From: Dolomitihabitans soli
GTDB lineage: Bacteria; Actinomycetota; Actinomycetes; Streptosporangiales; Streptosporangiaceae
Reading direction: 5' to 3'
DNA length: 64,000 nucleotides
Assembly: GCF_022213955.1 (NCBI RefSeq)
Contig: NZ_JAKNTW010000004.1
Span: forward strand, 124,001-188,000
The notes below the pieces were generated by a model. It was given only the letters and a program-made list of their open reading frames with translations. It was not told the origin of the DNA and searched no databases. This document shows, one piece after another, positions 51,383 to 59,846 of this stretch (the first letter of the stretch is position 1; each line of letters opens with the position of its first letter). The translations under genes and the position numbers were made by a program.

Positions 51383-52990
51383 ATGCCTAGCGCCGCAGGC
51401 CGCATCCTCAACGCCGTCGCAGCGGCCGGAACCGACCACGTTTTCGGTCTACCCGGTGTGCACAACCTGGCGTTCTGGCGCGAGCAGGGCGCGGGCGGAC
51501 CGCGCATCGTCGGCGTCCGCCATGAGCAGACGACTGTGTACGCCGCCGACGGCGCCAGCCGCGCGACCGGTTCCCTGGGCGTAGCGCTGACCACGACAGG
51601 GCCGGGCGCCGCGAACGCGCTGGCCGCCTTCGGCGAAGCCGCCGCCTCGCAGAGTCCCGTCCTGCTGGTAGCCAGCGAGGTGTCCAGCACCCTGCGCAGG
51701 CCAGGCGTCGTCCGCGGCATCCTGCACGAGAGCGCGGACCAGGCGGCGCTCTTCGAGCCGCTGGCCAAGGCGGTGTACCGGCCAAGGACCGCCGAGCAGG
51801 TGAGCGAGGCGGTCAGTGCGGCGATCAGCACCGCGCTCACCTGGCCGCGGGGCCCGGTCTATCTCGATGTGCCCACCGACGTACTCGATCATCCCGCGCC
51901 GCCCGTCGAGACCTCCCAACCGCGACGCGTACCGCCCTCGGCCGAACAGATCACCGCGGCGGTGGCCGAGATCGACCGCGCCGAGCGGGTCGTGCTGTGG
52001 GTCGGTGGCGGCACCGTCGCGGCCGACGCCGAGGCCGAGCTGGACACCCTCGCCCGCCGGTTGAACGCGCCCGTGGTCACCACCTACGGGGCGCGAGGCG
52101 TGCTGCCCGACGGCCACCCCTGCCTGGTCGCCGCGCCCCCGCATGAGCCGGAGGTCGCCGCCCTGCTGGGAGATGCCGACCTGCTGGTGGTCGTGGGCAG
52201 CGACCTGGACGGGATGAACACCCGCAACTGGTCCATGCCCCGGCCGCCGCGACTCGTGTCGATCAACTGCGATCCGGTCGACCTGGACAAGAACTATTCC
52301 CCCGACGTCCCTGTTCTGGCGGATGCGGCGCTGGCGCTGCGGGAGCTCGCCCACGCCGTGGCCCCGCGCACGGCAGGCTGGATCGACGCCCTGGACGTCA
52401 GCGCCAAGGTGCGGGCCCGGCTCCGCGGCGAGGACGACGGCGGGCTCGCCCTCGCCGAGGCGGTCGAACAGGCCTGGCCCGTGGAGGGTGCGGTACTGGC
52501 CGACATGGCGATCGCAGGCTACTGGGTGGGCGGCTACGCCGCGATGGGCCGGCCACGCAGGTTGCAGTACCCGGTCGGCTGGGGCACCCTCGGCTACGCG
52601 CTGCCGGCCGCCATCGGCCCCGCGACGGTGTCCGGCACGCCCACGCTGGCCGTATGCGGCGATGGCGGCCTGCTGTTCGGTGTCGGCGAACTCGCCACCC
52701 TGGTCCAGGAACAGCTTCCGGTGACCGTACTCGTCGTAGACGACGCCTGCTACGGGATGCTGCGCTACGACCAGCAACGGATCGGTGATCCCGAGCGGGG
52801 CGTACACCTCGCGGCGCCCGACTTCCCCGCGCTGGCGCGCGCGTTCGGCGTCGACGTGATCGACCTGCCAGGAGACGGAGATCTGCCCGGCGCCCTGCGC
52901 GAAGCCGCCGGCCGCCCCGGCCCCCACCTCATCCATCTACAGGCTTCGTTCACCCCGCCCCGCACCACCTCGCCCCGCTGGCACGACTGA
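51383..52990 (+). CDS. Thiamine diphosphate-dependent enzyme (acetolactate synthase/benzoylformate decarboxylase-like)
   Basis: 535 residues, ATG 51383 with AGGAG 8 nt upstream. Three ThDP-family domains: Pyr domain with catalytic Glu in VGVRHEQTTVYAADGASRAT, a central domain (~190-330), and PP domain with GDGGLLFGVGELATLVQEQL and VVDDACYGMLRYDQ (the NN of the ThDP motif is DD). Large-subunit acetolactate synthase-like, but no small subunit gene nearby; benzoylformate- or oxalyl-type decarboxylase is equally possible. The convergent FadR-type GntR gene is the likely regulator. Confidence 0.9.
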   Translation: MPSAAGRILNAVAAAGTDHVFGLPGVHNLAFWREQGAGGPRIVGVRHEQTTVYAADGASRATGSLGVALTTTGPGAANALAAFGEAAASQSPVLLVASEVSSTLRRPGVVRGILHESADQAALFEPLAKAVYRPRTAEQVSEAVSAAISTALTWPRGPVYLDVPTDVLDHPAPPVETSQPRRVPPSAEQITAAVAEIDRAERVVLWVGGGTVAADAEAELDTLARRLNAPVVTTYGARGVLPDGHPCLVAAPPHEPEVAALLGDADLLVVVGSDLDGMNTRNWSMPRPPRLVSINCDPVDLDKNYSPDVPVLADAALALRELAHAVAPRTAGWIDALDVSAKVRARLRGEDDGGLALAEAVEQAWPVEGAVLADMAIAGYWVGGYAAMGRPRRLQYPVGWGTLGYALPAAIGPATVSGTPTLAVCGDGGLLFGVGELATLVQEQLPVTVLVVDDACYGMLRYDQQRIGDPERGVHLAAPDFPALARAFGVDVIDLPGDGDLPGALREAAGRPGPHLIHLQASFTPPRTTSPRWHD

Positions 52991-53100
52991 CCACCCCCTC
53001 GAAGCAACCAGAGCAGGACGCTCGCCGTACTGGCGCGCCCTGACGAACACTGCTGTTCTGCCACGCCTTACGGGGCCTGAGCTCGCCCTCGTGGTGGTGT

Positions 53101-53134
53101 CCGGCCGTCGCGGAGACCGGCCGCGACAGGCCGG
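53101..53134. terminator. Bidirectional hairpin between convergent genes
   Basis: CCGGCCGTCGCGG pairs with CCGCGAC-A-GGCCGG (one bulged base) around a 7-nt loop, in the 154-bp gap between the ThDP enzyme and GntR stops. Confidence 0.6.
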
Positions 53135-53144
53135 GTCGCAGGTT

Positions 53145-53816
53145 TCACCCTTCGACGGCCGGCTCGAAGATCGCGCTGAGCGCGTCGACCGCATGGGCAC
53201 GATGTTCCGCCAGCGCCTGGATCAACTGCTCCGCATCCCGGCGCAGGACCGCCTCGACGATCCCTCGGTGCTCGTGCTCGACACGCTCGCGGTTGCCCGC
53301 CGAGTTGTAGTACACCGAACGGTAGGCGTCGGTGGCGTTCCAGAGATTCCGAATGATCCGCACCAGCCGCGACATCTGGCAGGCGTCGATGATGGCGAAG
53401 TGGAACCGCCGGTTCGCCACGGTCATCGCCTGCAGGTCGCCCTGCGCCGATGACATCTCCACGTCGTGCTGCGCGGCGATGATGCGTTCGATGTCGGTAT
53501 CGGTGAGCTTCTCGACCGCGGACCGAACGGCCTCGGGTTCCAGGATCTCCCGAATCCGGTAGACCTCCAGCAGGTCGGGCAATGACAGCTCGGCCACCAT
53601 GTAGCCACGATGCGGCCGGTGGACCACCTGGCCTTCGCCTTCCAGGATCTTGAGCGCCTCACGCAGCGGAACCCTGCTCACCCCGAGGTCTGCGGCGATC
53701 GCCTCCTGCCGGATCGGCTGCCCCGGCTTGAGCTCACCGCTGACCACCGCTCGGCGCAGTTCCTCCAGTACGAACTCCTGCACGGTCGGCGGACGCGACC
53801 TCATACTCTCGCGCAT
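53145..53816 (-). CDS. GntR-family regulator, FadR/FCD type
   Basis: 223 residues from ATG 53816. Winged helix ~10-80: VQEFVLEELRRAVVSGELKP, QEAIAADLGVSRVPLREALK, ILEGEGQVVHRPHRGYMVAE; FCD effector domain ~90-215 with the metal-binding residues in RRFHFAIIDACQ, HEHRGIVEAVLRRD and LAEHRAHAVDAL (Asp/His ligands). FCD regulators bind carboxylic acids; the ThDP enzyme's 2-oxo acid would be a natural ligand. Confidence 0.93.
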   Translation of the reverse strand: MRESMRSRPPTVQEFVLEELRRAVVSGELKPGQPIRQEAIAADLGVSRVPLREALKILEGEGQVVHRPHRGYMVAELSLPDLLEVYRIREILEPEAVRSAVEKLTDTDIERIIAAQHDVEMSSAQGDLQAMTVANRRFHFAIIDACQMSRLVRIIRNLWNATDAYRSVYYNSAGNRERVEHEHRGIVEAVLRRDAEQLIQALAEHRAHAVDALSAIFEPAVEG

Positions 53817-54149
53817 GATGTGGGCGCCCCCCTTCACATGGACGCAGGATCGCCCTCGCGTCGCCACCGCCGCGGCGACATGAAATCGAGCGGCGCCTCG
53901 GTACCGCTCGCCAAGGCATCCGCGACGATCGCCGCGAGAGCAGGAGCTTACTTGAAGCCCCTCCCGGAGAAACCCGACGCGACGAAGATCCGGGAAGAGG
54001 CCCGATCTTCCCCACGGGATGGTGGTCTTCCACCTCCATTCGGACAAATCAGCGCCTCGTGGCGCACTGCATCTGGTGACACGGACCCGAGTGGAGGCCT
54101 TGACGGTCGGGCCGGGACGTCGGGCAGCCGGTTCAGAGCGGTCTGTCGT
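53817..54149. other. Gene-free stretch before the IS element
   Basis: Contains the GntR promoter at its left end. No supportable gene; ORFs are antisense shadows of GC-rich DNA. Confidence 0.4.
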
Positions 54150-54243
54150 GGAACCCCGGGCGTCCACGCCCGATAGGAAACAGCAGCGCGGCAGGCCCGC
54201 CAAGGGCCGAGCGGTGCGGTGACGGCAACCTCCGGAGAACGGC

Positions 54244-54670
54244 TCAGCCTGGGCGTTTCTGGTTCTCGATGCGCTCTTTGACGATGGACAGCGGTGCTCC
54301 GCCGCACGAGGCTGCGAAGTACGAGGCCGACCAGAAGCGGGCACCCACAGGAATGTGCGGATGTAGCCGGGATATTCCTGTCGAAATCTTCGGGCGGACA
54401 TGCCCTTGAGGGAGCCGACCAGCCTGGACAGGGAGACTTTCGGCGGGTGGCGCACCAGCAGATGCACGTGGTCACGCTCGCCGTTGAACTCGACCAGTTC
54501 GGTCTCGAAATCGGCGCGGACGGTCCGCATGATTCCTTCGCACCGCGTGAGGATTTTCGTCGGTGAACGGCTCGCGCCGATACCTGGGCATGAAGACCAA
54601 ATGTACATAGAGGGTGCACTCGACCGTACGGCCCTGCGAATATTTGGTTCGACTCCCAGCGCGGTGACAT
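54244..54670 (-). pseudogene. tnpA: Y1 HUH transposase TnpA (IS200/IS605), frameshifted
   Basis: Pieces in three frames: MSPRWES and EPNIRRA; YVHLVFMPRYRREPFTDE; ILTRCEGIMRTVRADFETEL, VEFNGERDHVHLLVRHPPKV with the HUH-type HVHLLV, SLKGMSARRFRQEYPGYIRT with catalytic Tyr; then RFWSASYFAASCGGAPLSIV-KERIENQKRPG and TGA at 54244. Four lesions: a lost C and a lost G near 54640-54655, an extra A (or two lost) in an A-run near 54555, and a lost G in TGGG near 54345. With these corrected the protein is a normal ~140-residue TnpA. Confidence 0.85.
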
Positions 54671-54693
54671 AGACCAACTGTACGATCTGCTAC

Positions 54694-55935
54694 ATGAAGA
54701 TCGTCGTGCAGGTGAAACTGATGCCGGAGGCCGATCAGGCCCCCGCGCTGTCGGCGACCCTGCACGCGGTCAACGACGCCGCGAACTGGGTGTCGGCCGT
54801 GGCATTCGAACACGGCGTGCCGCGCGAGTATGAGCTGCGCAAACACACCTACGCCGAGTTGAGGACGCGAGGGCTGGGGGCACAGGCCGCCCAGCACACC
54901 ATCAAGAAGGTCCGCGACGCCTACACCACACTGAAGGCGAACATCCGTGCCGGGAACCTCGGCAAGAAAGGCGCCAAACGCCGGACCAAAGCGGAGTCCA
55001 AGCCGATCACTTTCCGCCCGCAGGCGGCGCACCCATACGACGACCGGTGCCTGAGCTGGCAGTACGACGCCCAGACCGTCAGTATCTGGACCACCGCCGG
55101 GCGGATCAAGAACGTCCGCTTCGCCTGTTCCGCCGACGCGCTCAAGACGCTGCGTGAGCATCGCAAGGGCGAGTCCGATCTGATCGAACGCGACGGCGTC
55201 TTCTACCTGATCGCCGTGTGCGAGGTAGCCGAAGCCCCGGTCAACGAGCACCCCGACGGCTGGCTCGGCGTGGACCTCGGCATCGTCAACATCGCCACCG
55301 TGGACGGCATGACACCGTTCAGCGGACGTGCGCTGAACCGGCACCGCAAGCGGCAGCTCGAACTTCGCCGCAAGCTCCAGGCCAAGGGCACCACGTCCGC
55401 CAGACGACGGCTCAAGCACCGCCGCCGCAAAGAGCAGCGGCACGCCGCGAACGTCAACCACATCATCTCGAAGAAGATCGTGACCGAGGCCGCACGCACC
55501 TGTTCCGGTATCGCCCTGGAAGACCTGGGCGGAATCCGGGAGAGGGTACGGCTCCGCAAGCCCCAACGGGTCACGCTCCACTCCTGGGCCTTCCACCAGC
55601 TCGGGACCTTCCTTGCGTACAAAGCACGGCGGGCGCGCGTCCCGCTGGTGCACGTCGATCCGGCGTACACCAGTCAGGAATGCGCCGACTGCCACCACAT
55701 CGAGAAGAACAACCGGGTCAACCAGGCCCTCTTCATCTGCCGGAACTGCGGGGTCGTTGCCCACGCCGACCGGAATGCCTCCCGCAACATCGCCGCACGC
55801 GGCGAGGCTGCGTGGATTGCGGGGCGTGAGTCACGCGTCCCAGCCACCCCGCCGGTGGCCTGGACGGAGGAGGTCACACCACACCCAGTGGCGCCCTACC
55901 TCCAAACCCGGCCCTTCAGGGCCGGGTCAAGTTGA
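54694..55935 (+). CDS. tnpB: TnpB RNA-guided nuclease (IS200/IS605)
   Basis: 413 residues, ATG 54694, apparently intact. RuvC active-site residues: Asp194 in GVDLGIVNIAT, Glu276 in ALEDLGGI, Asp359 in HADRNASRNIA. Zinc finger: Cys330, Cys333, Cys349, Cys352 (ECADC...FICRNCG). N-terminal REC/WED-like part with basic stretches (KKGAKRRTKAE; RRRLKHRRRKEQRHAANVNH). By family knowledge it acts with an omega-RNA made from the 3' end of its gene and the right end of the element; the guide would be the flank past 55930. The last codons encode the right-end hairpin. Confidence 0.93.
   Translation: MKIVVQVKLMPEADQAPALSATLHAVNDAANWVSAVAFEHGVPREYELRKHTYAELRTRGLGAQAAQHTIKKVRDAYTTLKANIRAGNLGKKGAKRRTKAESKPITFRPQAAHPYDDRCLSWQYDAQTVSIWTTAGRIKNVRFACSADALKTLREHRKGESDLIERDGVFYLIAVCEVAEAPVNEHPDGWLGVDLGIVNIATVDGMTPFSGRALNRHRKRQLELRRKLQAKGTTSARRRLKHRRRKEQRHAANVNHIISKKIVTEAARTCSGIALEDLGGIRERVRLRKPQRVTLHSWAFHQLGTFLAYKARRARVPLVHVDPAYTSQECADCHHIEKNNRVNQALFICRNCGVVAHADRNASRNIAARGEAAWIAGRESRVPATPPVAWTEEVTPHPVAPYLQTRPFRAGSS
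55906..55927 (+). ncRNA. IS right-end hairpin / omega-RNA 3' scaffold candidate
   Basis: Nine-bp stem with TTCA loop at the extreme 3' end of tnpB. In TnpB systems the omega-RNA scaffold ends at the element boundary and the next ~16-20 nt serve as guide, here starting in the tail of the doxX gene. The loop TCA is also the doxX stop codon on the other strand. Confidence 0.45.
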
Positions 55936-56287
55936 CAGCCAGCTGGTGCGTTGCTGCGGCGGCTGCCAGGAGGGCGATGTTGAGTCCGATCTGCCGGGCC
56001 TCGCCGCGGCTCAGGTGGACCGCGATGCCGCCGATCTGGATCAGGACGAGGCCGATCGCCGCGGCGATGGCGAGCCAGGGTGCGATCCCGGTCAGCGGCG
56101 GCAGGATCAGGCCGGCCGCGCCGAGGACTTCCAGGACTCCGATCAAGCGGACTAGCGGCATGGGAACGGTGTCGACCCAGCCCATCATCGGCTGGAGCCG
56201 CTCCTGGCTCTGGGTGACCTTCTTGCCTCCGGCGTAGAGGTAGAAGGCGCCCAGGAGTGCTGCGACGATCCAGTAGGAAATCTCCAT
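55916..56287 (-). CDS. DoxX-family membrane protein
   Basis: 123 residues from ATG 56287 (GAGGTGTCCTTC upstream). Four TM helices: ISYWIVAALLGAFYLYAGG; VRLIGVLEVLGAAGLILPPL; APWLAIAAAIGLVLIQIGGI; QIGLNIALLAAAAATHQLA. The GxxKV motif (GGKKVTQSQE) after helix 1 is typical of DoxX-like proteins. The last residues NLTRP-stop lie in the IS right end, so the natural C-terminus may have been replaced. Divergent HxlR gene is the probable regulator. Confidence 0.88.
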   Translation of the reverse strand: MEISYWIVAALLGAFYLYAGGKKVTQSQERLQPMMGWVDTVPMPLVRLIGVLEVLGAAGLILPPLTGIAPWLAIAAAIGLVLIQIGGIAVHLSRGEARQIGLNIALLAAAAATHQLAVNLTRP

Positions 56288-56418
56288 GAAGGACACCTCG
56301 GAGGTTAGTGACGTGGCGCTGGCCATGATGGTTACCAGTCGTAAGTAGCCTCATGATGCGTCACTATTGAAAGCCTTACAAAAGGCACATGCATGTGCGT
56401 TACGCACAGGGGGCTGTC

Positions 56419-56796
56419 ATGTCGGAGTACGAGCACACCTGCATGATCCGAGGAGATGGAGGACGGACGATCCGCGCCATCCTCGACCGCATCTGCAACA
56501 AATGGACGTTGCTGATCGTGGTGACCCTCGATCGGGGATGCCTGCGCTTCACCGACCTGCACCAGCAGATCCCCGGGATCTCCCAGCGCATGCTGACCCT
56601 GACGCTCCGCAACCTCGAACGCGACGGCCTGGTCTCCCGGACGGTGTACGCCGAGGTCCCGCCACGGGTCGAATACGCACTGACCCCCACCGGCAAGAGC
56701 CTCATTCCCCCCGCATTGGCCCTCGCCGGCTGGGCCATCGAGCACATCTCGCACATCGAGGCCAGCCGAGACGCCTACCAGACCCGAAACCAATGA
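56419..56796 (+). CDS. HxlR-family transcriptional regulator
   Basis: 125 residues from ATG 56419 (GGGGG upstream); ATG 56389 is a longer alternative. TIRAILDRICNKWTLLIVVT, LRFTDLHQQIPGISQRMLTL, TLRNLERDGLVSRTVYAEVP, PRVEYALTPTGKSLI: complete HxlR winged helix. An N-terminal Cys (EHTCMIRGDG) may be a redox or electrophile sensor as in HxlR/HypR. Divergent from doxX. Confidence 0.93.
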   Translation: MSEYEHTCMIRGDGGRTIRAILDRICNKWTLLIVVTLDRGCLRFTDLHQQIPGISQRMLTLTLRNLERDGLVSRTVYAEVPPRVEYALTPTGKSLIPPALALAGWAIEHISHIEASRDAYQTRNQ

Positions 56797-56947
56797 CCCG
56801 ATGCCCCACGTCCACCGATCTTCAACAGCGCCCCTGGCGGGGCCGGAACCGGGTCGTAGGCAGGGCCACCGTTCACCCGTCCGCGGCGGGCTCAGAACAC
56901 GGTCATCAGGCGGTAGTTCGTCCCACGAATTTTGTTACCATGGCCCA

Positions 56948-57412
56948 GTGAGTGAACATGTTGACGGCCAGATCGGGACGGTAGCCGCGCTGGTGCGGTC
57001 CACATTCCTGGTGAATGCCGTGTACGCGGGTTCCGCCCGCGAGCACGGCCTCACCCAGCAGCAGGGCCAGTTGCTGTGCGTCCTGATGGCGCAGCCGTAC
57101 GGCATGAGCGAGCTGGGCGCGACGCTCGGCCTGGCCAAGTCGAGCCTGACCGGCCTGGTGGACCGCACCGAGCGCAACGGCCTGGTTCAGCGCAAACCGG
57201 ACCCCCAGGACTCCCGCGCGGTGAGGGTGGCGCTCACCAGCCGGGGCGCCAAGCTCGCCGACGAGTTCTACACCGAGACCTGCCGCCGCATCGAGGAGAT
57301 GACCTCGGGGTTCGCTCCAGCGGAGCGCGACACGCTCGCCGTCCTGCTCGGCCGCATCGTGACGGACAACAAGGTTCCCACCGTCTTCATGGAACCAGAT
57401 CCCGTGCGCTGA
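56948..57412 (+). CDS. MarR-family transcriptional regulator
   Basis: 154 residues, GTG 56948. HTH and wing: MSELGATLGLAKSSLTGLVD, RTERNGLVQRKPDPQDSRAV, RVALTSRGAKLADEFYTE. It lies 88 bp upstream of an LLM-type oxidoreductase whose promoter holds two matching 15-bp palindromes, so it probably represses that gene. Start upstream context ATTTTGTTACCATGGCCCA. Confidence 0.92.
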   Translation: MSEHVDGQIGTVAALVRSTFLVNAVYAGSAREHGLTQQQGQLLCVLMAQPYGMSELGATLGLAKSSLTGLVDRTERNGLVQRKPDPQDSRAVRVALTSRGAKLADEFYTETCRRIEEMTSGFAPAERDTLAVLLGRIVTDNKVPTVFMEPDPVR

Positions 57413-57428
57413 GCCGAGGGGAGTTGAA

Positions 57429-57465
57429 GTTCGCGCTGCGAACTAATATGGTTCGTAGTACGAAC
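57429..57465. promoter_or_regulatory. Two tandem 15-bp MarR operator candidates
   Basis: GTTCGCGCTGCGAAC (57429-57443, one mismatch) and GTTCGTAGTACGAAC (57451-57465, perfect 7-1-7 palindrome), 22 bp centre to centre, i.e. two helical turns. They sit 35-70 bp before the LLM oxidoreductase start. Confidence 0.75.
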
Positions 57466-57499
57466 TCGACCATCTCCGTTTGCACGGAAAGGTAGAACG

Positions 57500-58405
57500 T
57501 TGTCAGCACATGACGTCGTCTTCGGATTTGGCGCGCATTCCGGCATCGACGACATACCCGATCTGCTGCGCATGGCCCAGCAGGCCGACCGGGACGGGCT
57601 CGACCTCTTCACCCTGTCGGACCATCCCTACAACGGCCGAGGTCTGGACGCTTATGCCGCGCTCGGCTTCATTCTCGGGCGTACGCAGAGCATCGCCGGT
57701 TTCACCAACGTCACCAACCTGCCGACCAGGCCCGCGCCCATGCTGGCCAGGACGGTGACATCGTTGTCGGCACTGTCGGGCGGCCGGATCGTGCTCGGCA
57801 TGGGCGCCGGCGGGTCGTGGGATCGCATCGTCGACATGGGAGTGCCGCGGCTGACGCCCGGCGACGCCGTGGACGCCTTCGAGGAGGCGATCGTCCTGGT
57901 CAAGCTGTTGTCGGGCGGCGGTCCCCCGGTCACCTACCAGGGCGATCACTACCAGGTGAACCAGATCGAGCCCGCTCCCGTCGCCGCGCCTCCCGTGTGG
58001 ACCGGATCGGTCGGCCCGAAATCCCTGGCCGCCACCGGCCGCGTGGCCGACGGCTGGATCCCCGGCCACGCGGCCGACTGGCTCAGCGAACGCCACCGGG
58101 CCTCGCGGCCCATCATCGACGAAGCGGCGGCGTCCGCCGGCCGCGATCCGAGCGAGATCCGCACTGTCTTCAACTTCCCCGGACGCATCACCGACCGGCC
58201 CCTGTCCGCCACCCGCGACCGCGACGGCCGCTGGCTCGGCGGCTCCGTAGGCCAGTGGGTCGAGGAACTGACCGGAGCCGTGCTGGAGCACGGCGCGTCA
58301 GGCTTCACGCTCTTCTCCACCGGCCACGGCGCCCCAGACCGCACCCTCCTGGCCCGCTGGGCCCGGGAGATCGTCCCGTCCGTACGCGAGGCGATCGCGA
58401 AGTAG
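57500..58405 (+). CDS. LLM-class flavin-dependent oxidoreductase
   Basis: 301 residues, TTG start at 57500 after GGAAAGGT. Bacterial luciferase-like TIM barrel: FGFGAHSGIDDIPDLLRMAQ, TLSDHPYNGRGLDAYAALGF, ALSGGRIVLGMGAGGSWDRI, GVPRLTPGDAVDAFEEAI, PPVWTGSVGPKSLAATGRVA. This resembles F420-dependent (Mer/FGD-type) as well as FMN-dependent members; the cofactor cannot be settled. Regulated, by inference, by the upstream MarR. Confidence 0.92.
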   Translation: MSAHDVVFGFGAHSGIDDIPDLLRMAQQADRDGLDLFTLSDHPYNGRGLDAYAALGFILGRTQSIAGFTNVTNLPTRPAPMLARTVTSLSALSGGRIVLGMGAGGSWDRIVDMGVPRLTPGDAVDAFEEAIVLVKLLSGGGPPVTYQGDHYQVNQIEPAPVAAPPVWTGSVGPKSLAATGRVADGWIPGHAADWLSERHRASRPIIDEAAASAGRDPSEIRTVFNFPGRITDRPLSATRDRDGRWLGGSVGQWVEELTGAVLEHGASGFTLFSTGHGAPDRTLLARWAREIVPSVREAIAK

Positions 58406-58607
58406 GGCGGCACCGGCCCACATGCTCTTCTGCCGCCGGTGAACCTTCAGGATCGGTCGGCCAGATGGCAGGCCACCAGATCGTCCCGCGGCACCGATCG
58501 GATCAAGCCTGGATGCCGACCCGGACCGCGAATCCTGCTCGGCCGGGTCGTCTCCCTACGCGGTTACCCACTGCACATATCGGATAGGCAGTAGGTATCG
58601 TGACGAA

Positions 58608-59525
58608 ATGCTCAACCCCAGCCACCTGCGGACACTCGCCGAAGTGATCCAGACCGGTTCGTTCGCCGAGGCCGCACGACGACTTGGCTACACCTCCTCC
58701 GCGGTGTCCCAGCAGATGGCCGCACTGGAACGCGTCGTCAAGGCGCAGTTGTTCGAGCGTGAGGCGCACGGGATACGACCGTCCGCCACGGCGCAGTTCA
58801 TCGCGGCGCGCGGCACCGACCTGCTGGTGGCGATCGAGGAACTACAGGAGGACGTCGCCGCCCGGGTGGCCGGGCGACTCGGCTCGCTGCGCCTGGGGAG
58901 CTTCCCCACCGCGAACGCGCGCATCGTGCCGCGGGTCATCGCCAGCCTGGTGGAGGCGCACCCCGGCGTCGAGGTCCTGCTGGACGAGGGCGAGCCCGAC
59001 AGAATCTCCTCCTCGCTCATCGACGGAAGCATCGACATCGCCGTGGTGTACGCCTACGACCTGGTGCCCATGACGTGGCCGGCGGAGGTCACACCGGTCG
59101 AACTGCTGGTCGAAGATCTCGTTCTGCTGCTGCCCGCCGGATATCCGCACCCCGGGGCGATCACCGATCTCGCGATGCTGCGACCGGAGAAGTGGATCTC
59201 CAGTCAGGAGGACACGCCAGGGGCGACCTGCCTCACCAGGCTCTGCGCGGCGCGAGGGTTCGAGCCCAAGATCGCGTTCAGGAGCAATGACTACGACGTG
59301 GTGCGCGGCCTGGTCGCCGCCGGGGTGGGCGTGGCGGTCGTGCCCGGTCTCGCGCACACGCCCGACGACGCGATCCGCGCCGAACCGCTTCCGGCGTCGC
59401 GCACCCATCGCCGTGTGCTCGCACTGCACCGGACGGCGAACTCGAACCCGTTGCTCGGCGAAGCGCTGCATGCCCTGCGCCGCGCGTGCGGCACGCTCCA
59501 GGTGGAGATCCGCTTGACGGGCTGA
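58608..59525 (+). CDS. LysR-family transcriptional regulator
   Basis: 305 residues. HTH: LRTLAEVIQTGSFAEAARRL, GYTSSAVSQQMAALERVVKA, QLFEREAHGIRPS; effector domain ~90-300 (LGSFPTANARIVPRVIASLV, GVGVAVVPGLAH). ATG 58608. Same strand and immediately upstream of the acyl-CoA synthetase operon, which it may control. Its last codons are the first unit of a three-copy tandem repeat. Confidence 0.93.
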   Translation: MLNPSHLRTLAEVIQTGSFAEAARRLGYTSSAVSQQMAALERVVKAQLFEREAHGIRPSATAQFIAARGTDLLVAIEELQEDVAARVAGRLGSLRLGSFPTANARIVPRVIASLVEAHPGVEVLLDEGEPDRISSSLIDGSIDIAVVYAYDLVPMTWPAEVTPVELLVEDLVLLLPAGYPHPGAITDLAMLRPEKWISSQEDTPGATCLTRLCAARGFEPKIAFRSNDYDVVRGLVAAGVGVAVVPGLAHTPDDAIRAEPLPASRTHRRVLALHRTANSNPLLGEALHALRRACGTLQVEIRLTG

Positions 59526-59635
59526 GGTCCCGATGCAAGGTCGTCAGGTGGAGATCCGCTTGACGGGCTGAGGTCGCGGCGCGAGGTCTCAGGAGGAGAT
59601 CCGTCTGACGGGCTGAGGTCCCAGCGCAAGACCGG
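59499..59635 (+). repeat. Three-copy ~46-bp tandem repeat at lysR 3' end
   Basis: Units begin at 59499, 59545 and 59590 (CAGGWGGAGATCCG then CTTGACGGGCTGAGGTC). The first encodes the LysR terminus QVEIRLTG-stop; later units carry the same stop and drift (CGTCTGACGG in unit 3). Some dyad symmetry within the units is weak. Confidence 0.85.
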
Positions 59636-59846
59636 CTTAACGCACCGGCAAGTTTCTCTCGCACTGGCTTGTATTGCGCCTCATGCGCAGCCCTGTTTAC
59701 GATCGGCTTTACCGCCGTTCATCCAACGTATTCATGGCTGCTGTTTCGATAGGCGAGCGAGGAACCCCGCTCGGCGCCCATTCGGAAGTGGCCTCGCCGG
59801 AGCCTTTCCACCAATGGGCTCCTCCCCCAGCGCGTCAGGAAGCAAC

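Larger units (their letters stand above)
54150..55930. mobile_element. IS200/IS605-family insertion sequence (tnpA broken, tnpB intact)
   Basis: Divergent tnpA (minus) and tnpB (plus). Left-end hairpin candidates: CGGGCG-TCCA-CGCCCG at 54157-54172 and GGCCC-GCCAA-GGGCC at 54194-54208. Right-end hairpin ACCCGGCCC-TTCA-GGGCCGGGT at 55906-55927. Exact ends cannot be fixed by eye because this family makes no target duplications. Confidence 0.75.

Noticed and set aside
54472-55764. 430-codon minus-strand open frame opposite tnpB
   Set aside because: Antisense shadow of TnpB; only its last ~40 codons coincide with real TnpA sequence in one of the broken frames.
54157-55927. Search for target-site duplications around the IS200/IS605 element
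   Set aside because: None expected: this family transposes as single-stranded DNA without duplications; absence is not evidence against the element.
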